From Eublepharis macularius (taxonomy: Eukaryota > Chordata > Lepidosauria > Squamata > Eublepharidae), in contig NC_072795.1 in NCBI RefSeq assembly GCF_028583425.1, forward strand, positions 10,005,001 to 10,069,000: a stretch of DNA of 64,000 nucleotides. The letters run 5' to 3'. The notes under the pieces were generated by a model. It was given only the letters and a program-made list of their open reading frames with translations. It made no database searches and had not been told where the DNA came from. Position numbers and translations under genes: made by a program. This document shows, piece after piece, positions 34,000 through 44,117 of the stretch (its first letter is position 1; each line of letters starts with the position of its first letter).

Positions 34000-35070
34000 T
34001 ATCAGGTCAGTGCTGGAGAGGGTAGCATTCCGCCACCCAGCACCGAACCAGTCCTGGCCATTTAGGCCCCGATCCGGGACGAAACAGGCCCAAAATGGCC
34101 ATTTTTGACCATTTGGGGCCTGTTCTGGCCTGGATCGGGGCCAAAATGGCCCGGATCAGGGCTGAAACATCTGGAACAGGTCAGTACCAGGAGGGGAAAG
34201 CCTTCCCCACCCAGCACCAACCAGGTCCAGGCCATTTAGGCCCCGATCTGGGTTGAAATGTGCGCAAAATGACATTTTTGGCAATTTTGGGCCTGTTTTG
34301 GCTTGGATTTGGGCCAAAACCATCTGGACTGGGTTGGTGCTGGGTGAGGGAAGCCTCCCCTACCCAGCACCGACCCAGTCACGGCCATTTAGGCCCCAAT
34401 CCAGGCCAAACCATGCCAAAAATGGCCATTTTGGGCCCGTTATGGGGCCCAAACCATCCAGATTGGGTTCGTGCTGGGTGGGGGAAGCCTCCCTCACCCA
34501 GCACCAACCCAATCCTGGCTGTTTAGGCCACAAACTGGGCCAAAATGGCCCAAAACGGCTGGTTTGGGCAATTTCAGGCCCTTTTTGGCCTGGATTGGGG
34601 CCAAAACCATCAGGATTGGGTCGGTGCTGGGAGGGGAAAGCCTTCTGTGCCTGGCACCAACCTGGTCCAGGATGTTTTGACCCCAATTCTGGCCCAAACG
34701 GGCCCCAAATGACCATTTTTAGCCATTTTTGGCCAGAATTGGGGCCGAAACCATCCAGATCGGGTCACTGCCAGGAGAGGGAAGACTCCCCCCACCTGGC
34801 ATCGACCCAGTACTGGCTGCTTAGGCCCTGATCCAGGCTGAAATGGGCCCAAAGTGGCCATTTTCAGCCATTTTAGGCCCATTTTGTACTGGATCTGGGC
34901 AAAACCATCCTGATCGGGTCAGTGCTGGGTGGGGGAGGCCCAGTTCAAGCCATTTCAGCCCCTAGCTGGGCCCAAAATGGCCATTTTGGGCCATTTTGGC
35001 CCCCTTTTCCACTGGGATTGGGGCTGGAATGGCTGGGAATGGCTTTTCCACTGGTATTGGGGCTGGAATG
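34000..35070 (+). repeat. GC-rich minisatellite, about seven units of about 150 bp
   Basis: A phrase like gggtcggtgctgggtggggg recurs at about 34008, 34178, 34330, 34466, 34618, 34761 and 34917. Between the phrases lie ccatttaggccccgatc, ggccaaaatggcc and ggccattttgggcc blocks. The unit length varies from about 136 to 170 bp. Open frames on both strands (up to 192 codons) are translations of the repeat. The unit resembles the interior of the hAT-like elements at 6110 and 22669. Confidence 0.9.
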
Positions 35071-35079
35071 GCTGGGATT

Positions 35080-35370
35080 TGGAAGGTGCTGATGGAGAAG
35101 GTAGGGGGTGGGAATGGCTGCCTGCTCCGCTCTTGATCCTGACTGGGTGTTGGCAGAGGTGGGCATTGCCTCCTGTTCTGTGCCTGATTCTGCCTGGGTA
35201 AAGGAAGGGGACAGACATTGTCACCTACTTTGCTCCTGATCTCAGACAGGTGAAGGCAGTGGGTGGCCACTGCCTCCTGCTCCACTCCTGATCCTTGACA
35301 GGTGAAGGTGGGGAGTGGCATTGCCATCTGCTCCACTCCTGATCCCAGCCTGGCTTTTCCACTATGGCAG
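35080..35370 (+). repeat. Second minisatellite, about 60-bp units
   Basis: Four to five diverged units built on ctgctccactcctgatcc and gacaggtgaaggtgggg follow the 150-bp array directly. Confidence 0.75.
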
Positions 35371-35427
35371 CACCCTCTGGATGCACACCAGGGTAGCAGG
35401 TGAGTTTTCTGGATCACATTTACCTTT

Positions 35428-35462
35428 TTATAAGTAGGATTCATTCATTCATTCATTCATTT
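35428..35462 (+). repeat. (ATTC)n microsatellite
   Basis: About seven ATTC units, followed by a CORE-SINE-like tail remnant (tagtccactattcttaccga). Confidence 0.9.
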
Positions 35463-37229
35463 CATTTATAGTCCACTATTCTTACCGAGACTCAAGGTGG
35501 ATTACACAGTGTGAAATTAGTACAATCCGTATCAAGGACATTTTCATATAGTTTCATACTAATGAAACAAAGTATTTTCTGGAAAGGAATGGAATTCCAT
35601 CTCAAATAAAAGTTTTGTCCCCACAAATAATACACGGCCACTTTTATCAATTTATTGCAATTCAGACTAATACCATGTGCCATAAGCACTACGATAAGAA
35701 TCTGAAACAAAATTTTCTAAATATCTCTATTGATTTCTATTAATCTAACACAACTATAGGTATAATATTAATAACTAGGTGAAATGCATTCATCTAAGCC
35801 AATCTTGGATTTTACCAATGCTTCCATGATGCATTGTCCCATTGGTTTTTTTTTTTAATTTTTTTTGCCTTGCTCATAGTTAGCTATGCCCCTACAGAAC
35901 CCCAGAGTAGCTCTTGGTAACTTGTCCTGAGAACTAAAATGGATTTAAGGCCTTAAAATATTTGTTTATATGTTAATATATTCATTAAATCTACGTGCAA
36001 ATATTTTATTATAAATACTGAGATAACAAAAAGATTGTGGAGCCATAAGGAATAGTGTGTTTGTGTGCGGGGATAAACAAGGCTCCCCATAAAACTCAGA
36101 TCAATAGTTTAGAGGTTGGATTTTGTTCTGTGCAATTTTGGTACTGATAAGTGCTAAAACAGGCGCCCCAAAGAGCCTGGAAGACCTCATTGCAAAGAAT
36201 GGTCCTAAACTCATGATAATGAAACAAATGCAAACAGATCAGTTCTGAGCTGGCAACACATTAGCCAGAAAAAAGAACAATAAAAGCAGCTAGTTAGTTC
36301 AGATTCCCCGAATCCAAAACTAAAATTGGAATTTTTCAGAGCACACTCCAATAGGAATAGTGTGTATGTGTGTGGGTAATAAATAAATGGAAATCCCCCA
36401 CAAAACTTGGATACTGTAGGTCTTAACTCTTGACTAGGCTAGACTATTAGCTGACTCTCACCTAGAATCACCATCCCAATCTTAAGAACCATGCAAAGAC
36501 TCATTGGGCTCTTGGGGAAGTATTCTTATATTTTGTAATTAATGATCTAAAAATTAACATTTTCCTGCATATTCAGGAAGTCTCACAATGTGCAAAAACT
36601 CAGTCTTGTCTATAGGAGGCAATAACAGAGGAAAGCCTTGGCTGCTATGTAGCTGTCAATGTCCAGGAAAATGTATGAACACATATTTGCCGACAGAATT
36701 TTGCTCTTCTCCTCCTCTAAAACTGTACATGGGCACAAACGTCGGGATACACAGTAAAGTGGAATTGAAACTAAGGAGAAATCTCCAACCTTGCACATCC
36801 ATTTGTTCACTGAAAATGTCAACAATGAGCAGACTGACGTCACTGTATTGGGCACCCAATAGCAACATTGTTTTATCAGGAAAAAACAGACATTGCCTAG
36901 ACTTTCCACAGATATCTGAGAGTGTGAGGATGGAAGGCAGAAATAAAAGGGCTCACTATACAACTCCACAGGCATGTATATTTCGTAAGCAAATAGCAAT
37001 CTAATCTTTCAGAAATACATGGAACAACATCGATGTTTTCAGTCCAAGGTTGGATTATATAGAACTTTAATATTAAACTCTCCCCCATCATTAATTGAGT
37101 AACCGTATCGGGATTAAACATATTGATAATTACACATACTACAACAATACATGCCAGGATGACCACATTCCAAAACTAGTTTGAAATCGTGCCCATTGAC
37201 TTCCTGTGCATTTTGCTGTGTCTCTGGTG
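35463..37229. other. 5' flank of gene B
   Basis: AT-rich, no gene recognised. Two related blocks of about 65 bp (36047-36112 and 36345-36412; both with aggaatagtgtgt and a cccc-ataaaact/cccacaaaact phrase) form a local direct repeat about 1.0-1.3 kb upstream of the start codon. The open frames at 36588-37004 have no family motif. Confidence 0.45.
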
Positions 37230-37238
37230 TATAAAAAG
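37230..37238 (+). promoter_or_regulatory. TATA box of CYP2 gene B
   Basis: TATAAAAAG lies 130 nt upstream of the gene B start codon; a second TATAAAA-like run starts at 37248. The spacing would give a 5' UTR of about 100 nt, usual for liver or gut CYP2 genes. The ATG has A at -3 (gacaATG). Confidence 0.6.
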
Positions 37239-37359
37239 GATGCCCGTATAAAACTGAGATAAGTGGCAACCATCGGGAAGGAAAGAAAAGCCACTAGAGG
37301 AAGAACATTCAGCCTATCCAGGTGAAAGATAGAAAGACAGAGAAATAGAAGCAAGGACA

Positions 37360-37530
37360 ATGTTGGGACTATGGGGAATTCTGATAGCCCTGCTGGCATG
37401 CCTCCTAATTCTGCACTTTCTGAAACAGCTGTCGCCACGGAGGAATTACCCTCCTGGACCTCTCCGGCTGCCCATCATTGGAAGCATTTGGCTGTTAGTC
37501 TTCGGGCTTTCCAAAGATCTTCTCATTAAG
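37360..37530 (+). CDS. CYP2 gene B exon 1 (start codon and membrane anchor)
   Basis: 57 codons from ATG to donor AAG|gtatgt. Residues 1-21 form a hydrophobic N-terminal signal anchor (LGLWGILIALLACLLILHFL), followed by a basic stop-transfer patch (K22, R27, R28). The proline-rich hinge YPPGP is at residues 30-34, then LRLPIIGS. This is the standard start of a microsomal CYP2 protein. The last 31 nt and the donor are duplicated 466 bp downstream. In-frame stops lie upstream of this ATG, and the TATA box at -130 supports it as the start. Confidence 0.92.
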
Positions 37531-37996
37531 GTATGTCATTCCATATAGCTAATCCACATAGTGAAATAAGTGAGAACATTTTCAGGCAAACACTTACACG
37601 GGTTGCTTGACAGTCTTTGGTAGTCATGTATACAATGTCTCATATGAGCGCTGCACCTATACAGAGTTCACTTAAAGAAATTTTTGGAGATCTTGGCAAA
37701 GAGAGACAGTCTGAACTGTCTTCTCAAGAGGTTCTCTACACATATTTTCTAGACAGTCGCTTCATGACCACCACGTGAATGCCCAAATCTAAGGAAGGGC
37801 ACCAGCAAAGGAGCATGGAGGCTTCACTGACCATGCAAATGAAGAATGAAAGATCATCAGTTTCACTTAAGCAACTTGTTTGCTTTGCTTGTCATTTCTG
37901 AACAGTCCAAAAAATCCAGTGGCACATGAGCTGCACGCCCGATTTCAGGTGCAGGTTTTCTAAGGCTTCAGGATTCACAAAGATCCTTTCATTAAG
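37531..37996 (+). repeat. 466-bp tandem duplication, copy 1 (from the end of exon 1)
   Basis: The unit runs from 37500 (31 nt before the exon 1 donor) to 37965 and repeats from 37966. The shared sequence includes the donor region attaaggtatgtcattccat and long stretches such as ggagatctt and ctcaagaggttctctacaca. This entry covers the intronic part plus the junction; see the next entry for copy 2. Confidence 0.85.
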
Positions 37997-38384
37997 GTAT
38001 GTCATTCCATATAGTTAATCCACGTAGTGAAGTAAGTGAGAATACTTTCAGGCAAGCACTTACACAGGTTGCTTGATGTCTTTGGTAGTACACAATGGAC
38101 TACCAAAGTACATTGTGTACTACCGAAGTATGTATACAATGTCACATAAGAGCCCTGCACCTGTACAGAGCTCACTTAAAGAAAATTTTGGAGATCTTGT
38201 CAGGGAGAGATGTTCTGACCTGTCTTCTCAAGAGGTTCTCTACACATACTTTCTAGACAGTTGCTTCACGACCGCCATGTGAATACCCAAATCTAAGGAA
38301 GGGCACCTGCAAAGGAGAATGGTGGCTTCTTTGACCATGCAAATGAACAATGAACAATCATCAGTTTCACTTAAGCAACCCATG
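37966..38384 (+). repeat. Tandem duplication copy 2, first part (with copied exon 1 donor)
   Basis: Second copy of the 466-bp unit. It opens with a diverged copy of the last 31 nt of exon 1 (about 25 of 31 identical) and an intact gtatgt donor at 37997. It is interrupted at about 38385 by an L2 plus L1 insertion and resumes at about 43346-43436, where ttctgaacagtcca through aggtgcaagttgtctaagg matches copy 1 at 37900-37965. Confidence 0.82.
38084..38124. repeat. Short hairpin in duplication copy 2
   Basis: GGTAGTACACAATG (38084-38097) is the exact inverse of CATTGTGTACTACC (38111-38124). It is absent from copy 1, which has only ctttggtagtcatg at this place. Confidence 0.9.
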
Positions 38385-38389
38385 ACTTA

Positions 38390-39140
38390 ACTTCAGTGAT
38401 CCAAGCAACGGTCACCTCTAGATTAGACTACAGCAACTCGCTCTATGCAAGGCTTCCCCTGGGCCTGATCCAGAGGCTACAGCTGGTCCAAAATGCAGCT
38501 GCGCAAGTAATTGCAAGGGTCCCAATTGGGGAACATATAACACCTATACTACGCCAGCTGCACTGGTTACCAGTTGAGTACCGGGTATGGTTCAAGCTTT
38601 TGGTGTTGACCTATAAAGCTCTATGCAGACTGGGACCAGCATATCTGCAGGACCGTCTCTCCCCATATGTATCCCAGAGGATGCTTCGTTCAACAAATTA
38701 ACAACTGTTGGTCTCTGGCCCAAGGGAGGCTCACCTTGCCTCAACCAGAGCCAGGGCCTTTTTGGTCCTGGCATCAACCTGGTGGAACTCTCTGTCTGAG
38801 GAAACCAGGGCCCCGGCGGGATTTATTATCTTTCTGCCAGGACTGTAAGACAGAGATGTTCTGCCAGGCATATGGTGGAGGCTAGGTTGGGCCCCCACTG
38901 GCCACACTAAAGATCTGTCCACCACCTAACATATGAGCCAGGGCTTGAAAAGCAGTATTTTATCATCACCATCTGAAGAGAAGCTGTATTGTATAAAGTT
39001 GTTTTAATATTATTTGTATACTGTTTTATCTCTTTTTAACTGTATTTATGTAAATTGATATTTGTACTCTGCCGTGAGCCTGCCTGGCGGGGAAGGTGGA
39101 CTAAAAATCTAATATAATAAATAAAATCTAAAAAAAAATA
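38390..39140 (+). mobile_element. L2-type LINE 3' end in intron 1 of gene B
   Basis: The ORF2 end is open at 38396-38701 (QRLQLVQNAAAQVIARVPIG then LRQLHWLPVEYRVWFKLLVL), then a 3' UTR with ctctgccgtgagcctgcctgg and an A-rich tail. It interrupts copy 2 of the 466-bp duplication. Confidence 0.82.
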
Positions 39141-39179
39141 TTTCCGAATGGCATTTATAACTCTTCCACTTTGCCTAGC

Positions 39180-39607
39180 CCTTTTTTTCCCCAGTTAGAA
39201 CTTTAGTCCTTAAGTCAAAATCGTGTCCGTGGGGGGAGATAGTAATCTTTACCTCTTAATCTCTTCTTCGGGTTGTAATTGCAGTTTCTTTTGCTAATCT
39301 TCATTCAAATTTGTTACTGAGGCTTGGGTACGATGATCTTATGCCAAATCGTTGACTCCAGAGCTGCTGCAGAGATAGAAGCCACCCTTCTCTGAGGGGA
39401 CCTCAAGGCAGGGGGAGAGTCCTTGATTCAGAACCCCCCCTCTGCCGAGATCACTCACTCTCAGGGCTACAAAGCATTCCTGCCCGCTCTCTCCCTGAAA
39501 GCAGGGGGCTGCAGGTGGTTGGGGCACCTGCTAGCCTAAAAAACAGCAACTTGGATGGTCCAGCTCCCTGGACCACGTCAGACCTCCATAGATCCAAGCC
39601 GGAAGTC
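39180..39607 (-). mobile_element. Inverted 5' end of L1 copy A
   Basis: The minus strand begins GACTTCCGG at 39607 and continues ttggatctatggaggtctga, as in the start of L1 copy B (44118, gacttccggtttgggattca). It aligns along the L1 5' UTR for about 430 bp. It lies in opposite orientation to the rest of the same L1 (39610-43303). Confidence 0.8.
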
Positions 39608-40047
39608 TTGGATTTTAAAGAATGTTAGAGAGTAAATGAACTAAAAAAGATTTTTGTTTATATACCTGTGGTTTGGGAGATAGCGATGTGAAGGGAAGGA
39701 GTGTGGGAACAGCAGAAATATCGCGAGAGGACAGCTTGTTTGTAAGAACAGCGAGACGAGTGAAGAGAGACAGGAAGTACGTCAGAGAACCAGCGAGTAA
39801 AGTACTGGAGGAGCGGTGGAATAGAAGAGGAAATGGAAGCACACCATCTAGAGAAAGGGAAAGGTCAACGCTTCACCATAGAGTCTACCATAGAGAAAAA
39901 AAAGCCCGGCATTTTGACTGGTGCAACAAAAGTTTTGCAGCTGTATTTAACTTCAAGTAACACTCACAAACGCAAAGACTGTTAAACAAAAAAACAGAGC
40001 TGAGAAAGAGATCAGACTTATGGGCAGGTAACAAAGCAAGCCCAACA

Positions 40048-40695
40048 ATGTCAAAAAAAGATAAGGACTGGCAGTCGGCTATTGAAAATCTGGATAAAAA
40101 GCTAACAGAGGGTAACAAGGAGCTTAGTGAGACTATACAAAAATCACAGCAGTCTTTGCAAAAATCACAACAGACTTTGCTAAACGATATTAAAGAGGCA
40201 ATAAAATTGGAAGTGGCAGAATTGGCAAAAAATATTGATGAGATTAAAAAAGAGCTCCAAGTTACCCAACAGAAAGTTCAAGATGTGGAGAAAAAAACAG
40301 AAAGCTTAGCTACAAGTTTAAAAGTGGAGACCTCGGTGCTAAATGACAGGATGGCTGTTATGGAATGTAAAATTATGGAAAAACAACTGAGAGTTAGAGG
40401 TGTTCCCAAATCTATGTCAAAATCAGCCCAGGAACAGATTATGGAAATATTAGCAAAATTTTTAAATAAACAACCAGAAGAAATTGCAGCCAATTTAGAT
40501 ATAGTCTATAGAATTAACTCAAGGTATGCACTGCAAAAAGACCTGCCAAGAGACATCATTGTCCAGTTAACGACGAAAAGAATGAAGGAAGAAATCATTA
40601 GCACACATTTTAAGAGCCCATTGGTGATGGAGGGAAAACGTGAGAATTATGAAAGAGCTGCCAAAGAGAATTTTGTTGGAGAGGAAGAAATATAG
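40048..40695 (+). pseudogene. L1 copy A ORF1, frameshifted
   Basis: About 190 codons match copy B ORF1: start MSKKDKDWQSAIENLDKKL, a coiled coil (residues 10-110) and the RRM start MEKQLRVRGVPKS. The frame shifts at about 40640 so the C-terminal domain is lost; its remnant continues to about 40857 in another frame. Confidence 0.85.
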
Positions 40696-40856
40696 AGATT
40701 TGACCCAGAAATTAAAAAAATATGAACATAAGGTATAGATGAGAAATACCGGAAGGTCTGAGCTTTGAATTTCAGACTTTGAGAAGAGTCATCAAATCAC
40801 AACATGGAGGGTTTTTTGGAAGATAATGAAAAGGACTTACCAAAATCAACTAGACT

Positions 40857-43255
40857 TTGAACATGGAAAGTAAACTAATATCATGGAATGTAAATGGACT
40901 TAACTCTCCTTCAAAACATAAGGCTTTATTTCATTGGCTGGCCAAACAAAATTGTAGTATAATTTGCTTACAAGAGACTCATATAAAAAAACAGGACTCT
41001 AAATATTTTAAAAAACAAGAAATTGGGGAAGGAATTTGTGGCCTCAACAAAGCAAAAGAAGAGAGTCGTAATTTATATAAAAGAAGAATTGCAACCAAAA
41101 ATGGTTATTAGTGACACTGATGATAGATATGTGGCGGTGGAATTTAATTGGAATACCAAAAAAACCTTAATTATGGGAATTTATGCACCTAATGGATCAA
41201 AAGAACAATTTTTCAGAGAAATAGTGACACAATTAGAACAAGTGACTTATGATCAGGTGATAGTGGCTGGGGATTTTAATGGTGTAGTGGATTTACAATT
41301 GGATAAAAAAACAAAGGCAATTAAAAACAGAATGGGAAGACTGCCTAAATCTTTTTTTAATTGGAAAAACAGGAAAATTTGGAGGATATTTGGAGGAAGT
41401 ATAATCCAAAAATGAAACAATATACCCATTACTCAGCAAGCCACCAATCTCTATCAAGAATAGATATGATTTGGGCATCTAAAGAATTAGCTATATGGAC
41501 AAAGGAGGTGGAAATTATGCCTAGAATAAGTTTGGACCATAATCCTATTATGTGGAAATTTGGAATGAAACCTAAGAAATTAAGATGGAGAATGGATGAA
41601 GACCTTCTTCAAAACCAGAGTAACTTGGAGATTCTTCAGAAAGAAACTAAATATTTAATTCAGTATAATGTGGATCAAGAAGTGCCAATCCAGAAGGTAT
41701 GGGACGCATATAAAGCAGTTATCCGGGGAGTGCTGATTGACTTAAATGCTAGAGATAAGAAAAGCAAGGAAATGAAATTAAAAGAGATACAAGAAAAGAT
41801 AGTTCAAAAGGAGCAACAATTAAGGAAAAGACCAGGTAAGAAGAAATTACAACAAGAGATAAAAATTTTACAAGAACAGATAAAAGCAATGGAAAATAAA
41901 GAGATGGAATGGGAACTGAAAAGATTAAGACAAAAGACCTTTGAAGGAGCCAACAAACCTGGAAAATATTTAGCATGGCAATTGAAAAAAGATAGAGAGA
42001 AAAATAGAATAAGTAGAATTGTAGAAGATGGTAAAGATTTGATTGACCAACCAGCAATAAGCAGGGCATTCTATAAATTCTATGCTAAATTGTATCTGTA
42101 GATACAACTTGATTGTATCTGTAGATACAATCTGTAGATATCAACTTGATTGATCAAAAACTTCAAAACATAAACCTACCAGTCATATTGAAAAAGCTGA
42201 AAGAGAGATTAAATACCAAAATTACAGAAGAGGAAATTACCGAAGCAATACAAGCAACAAAATTGGGAAAAGCACCAGGACCTGACGGAATATCAGCAAA
42301 ATTTTACAAGACGATGCTTAAAGATGTGGCACCATTCCTACAGAAGGTAATGAATGGAATATTGGAGGGAAAAGGATTGCCTAAAATGTGGAATGAAGCA
42401 AATATAACACTGATACCAAAGGAAGAACAAGATTTACTCAATGTGAAAAATTATCAACCAATATCCTTAATAAATAATGATTACAAAATTTTTGCTAAGA
42501 TAGCAGAGAGATTAAAAGGTTGGTTGATAGAGTTTATTGCAGAAGAACAAGCAGGCTTTTTGCCAGATAGAAAAATTAAAGACAACTTGAGAGTGCTGTT
42601 AAATGCAATAGAATACTATGAAAAACATCCGGAGAAGGAGACTGGCTTCTTTTTTGTGGACGCAGAGAAGGCTTTTGATAATTTGAATTGGGACTTTATG
42701 TTTGCAATTATGGAAAAGATGCAGATGGGCAAAGAATTTATCCAAGCAGCGAAAGCAATATATAAAGACCAACGTGCAGCAATTGTGGTAAACAATGAGT
42801 TAACAAAAAAATTGGACATAAGAAAAGGTATGAGACAAGGATGCCCACTTTCGTCATTGTTGTTTGTAATGGTACTAGAAATTTTACTAAGGCAGATACG
42901 GGAAGATGAAAATATAAGAGGTATGAAAATTAAAGGCTTCTCATATAAAGTAAGAGCATTTGGTGACGATGTGATGGTTATAATTGAAAATCCAACTCAA
43001 AATATGCCAAAGTTGTTAAGCAAGATAAAAGAATTTGGGGATCTTACCGGGTTCTACATCAATAGAAGTAAATCTGAATTGCTATGTAAAAATATGACTA
43101 AGCAAAAGCAGCAAGAACTAATGGAGATAACAAACTGTGAGGTGGTGCACAAAGTAAAGTATCTGGGGATTGAACTCAGTGCTAAGAATATTGATCTGTT
43201 CAAGAATAACTATGATAAACTATGGCAACAAATAGATCGAGATATGATGAAATAG
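40857..43255 (+). pseudogene. L1 copy A ORF2, broken
   Basis: The endonuclease start SWNVNGLNSPSK, QETHI, GDFNGV (about 41270), SRIDMIW and DHNPIMW are spread over three frames. The RT part 42146-43255 is open, with KAPGPDG, and AFGDD in place of the usual FADD. Frameshifts lie at about 41030, 41380 and 42100, the last beside a small palindromic repeat insertion. It has no activity. Confidence 0.85.
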
Positions 43256-43345
43256 AATAAATTAAATTTGTCATGGTTAGGTCGTATAGCAGTGATTACT
43301 GAATCATATATAAATTGCATATAGCAATGAAACCGAATCATAAAT

Positions 43346-43436
43346 AAATTGTTTTCTTTGTAATTTCTGAACAGTCCAACAAATCCAGTGGCCCATGAGC
43401 TGCACACCCAATTGCAGGTGCAAGTTGTCTAAGGAA
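43346..43436 (+). repeat. Tandem duplication copy 2, remaining part
   Basis: Matches the end of copy 1 (37885-37965) and proves that 38385-43345 is an insertion of about 5 kb into copy 2 after the duplication took place. Confidence 0.8.
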
Positions 43437-44099
43437 AACGAGCATGGAAGAACTGCTCTTCCAGAAGCACTTTCAGTTTAGCCCATACATCACTAGGAAC
43501 TTCTCAAAGGCTGAAAGTATTGATCTAACAGCAGCTTTGAACTGATATGTAATAGAAACGTTTCAGGAGAAAGTGGCAAAATCAGCCACCCCAATACCCC
43601 TTGCACTAGTAACTGCTTGATACATTTATGTCAAACTTTAATGAAAAACATCTTGTCAGCACTGGAAGGACACATTTATTTACAGGACTGGAGTAGTAAA
43701 GAACAAGATTCTTGAAGTCTTTCCTGAAGTCATGGCACATTGGAGGTAAAATGCTAGTCCAGTATGCTACCCTTTGATATCCTTCCGTTCAGGAAAAAAT
43801 GAAGGGAAAACATCCTTACCTAAAGGGAAAATCAATAACTATGTTAAAGAGTTTCAGATGGGTAGCCATGTTAGTCTGTAGTAGTAGAAGACGATTCAGG
43901 TGCTATTGGAACATCTAGAACAACTAGATTTCTAGGGTATGCAAGAGTCAGAGCTCCCTTCCCTTTGACAAAGGGAGTTCTGTGTCTTGAAAGCTCCAGA
44001 GTAAAAGTCCTCCAGAGTAAAAGATCCAGTTGGGCTAAAGGTAACGATCATCCAGCGAGTTTCCACCCAGGAATGTCATGATTCTATCAAGAAGCATTC
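43437..44099. other. Intron 1 of gene B between two L1 copies
   Basis: Host sequence. 43855-44020 is a member of the gtagccatgttggtctg dispersed repeat family; the rest shows nothing recognisable. Confidence 0.45.
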
Positions 44100-44117
44100 G
44101 GTATTGTTAAGTGCCAC

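Larger units (their letters stand above)
39608..43303 (+). mobile_element. L1 copy A, main body, 3' truncated and frameshifted
   Basis: Part of the 5' UTR, ORF1 and most of ORF2 of an old L1. It aligns with copy B (44118-48728) but carries several indels. The L1 homology ends at about 43303, within ORF2 after the reverse transcriptase, so the C-terminal part and 3' UTR are missing. A 16-bp near-repeat (aatcatatataaattg/aatcataaataaattg) follows at 43313 and 43336. Confidence 0.82.

Noticed and set aside
34253..34882. Long overlapping open frames on both strands (up to 192 codons)
   Set aside because: They lie wholly in the 150-bp minisatellite and translate its repeat unit (repeated GPK/ILGPLWGP-like phrases) on both strands. 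Not a gene.
36588..37004. 138-codon open frame upstream of gene B
   Set aside because: An equally long open frame lies on the opposite strand, there is no motif, and it is not placed as a P450 exon.
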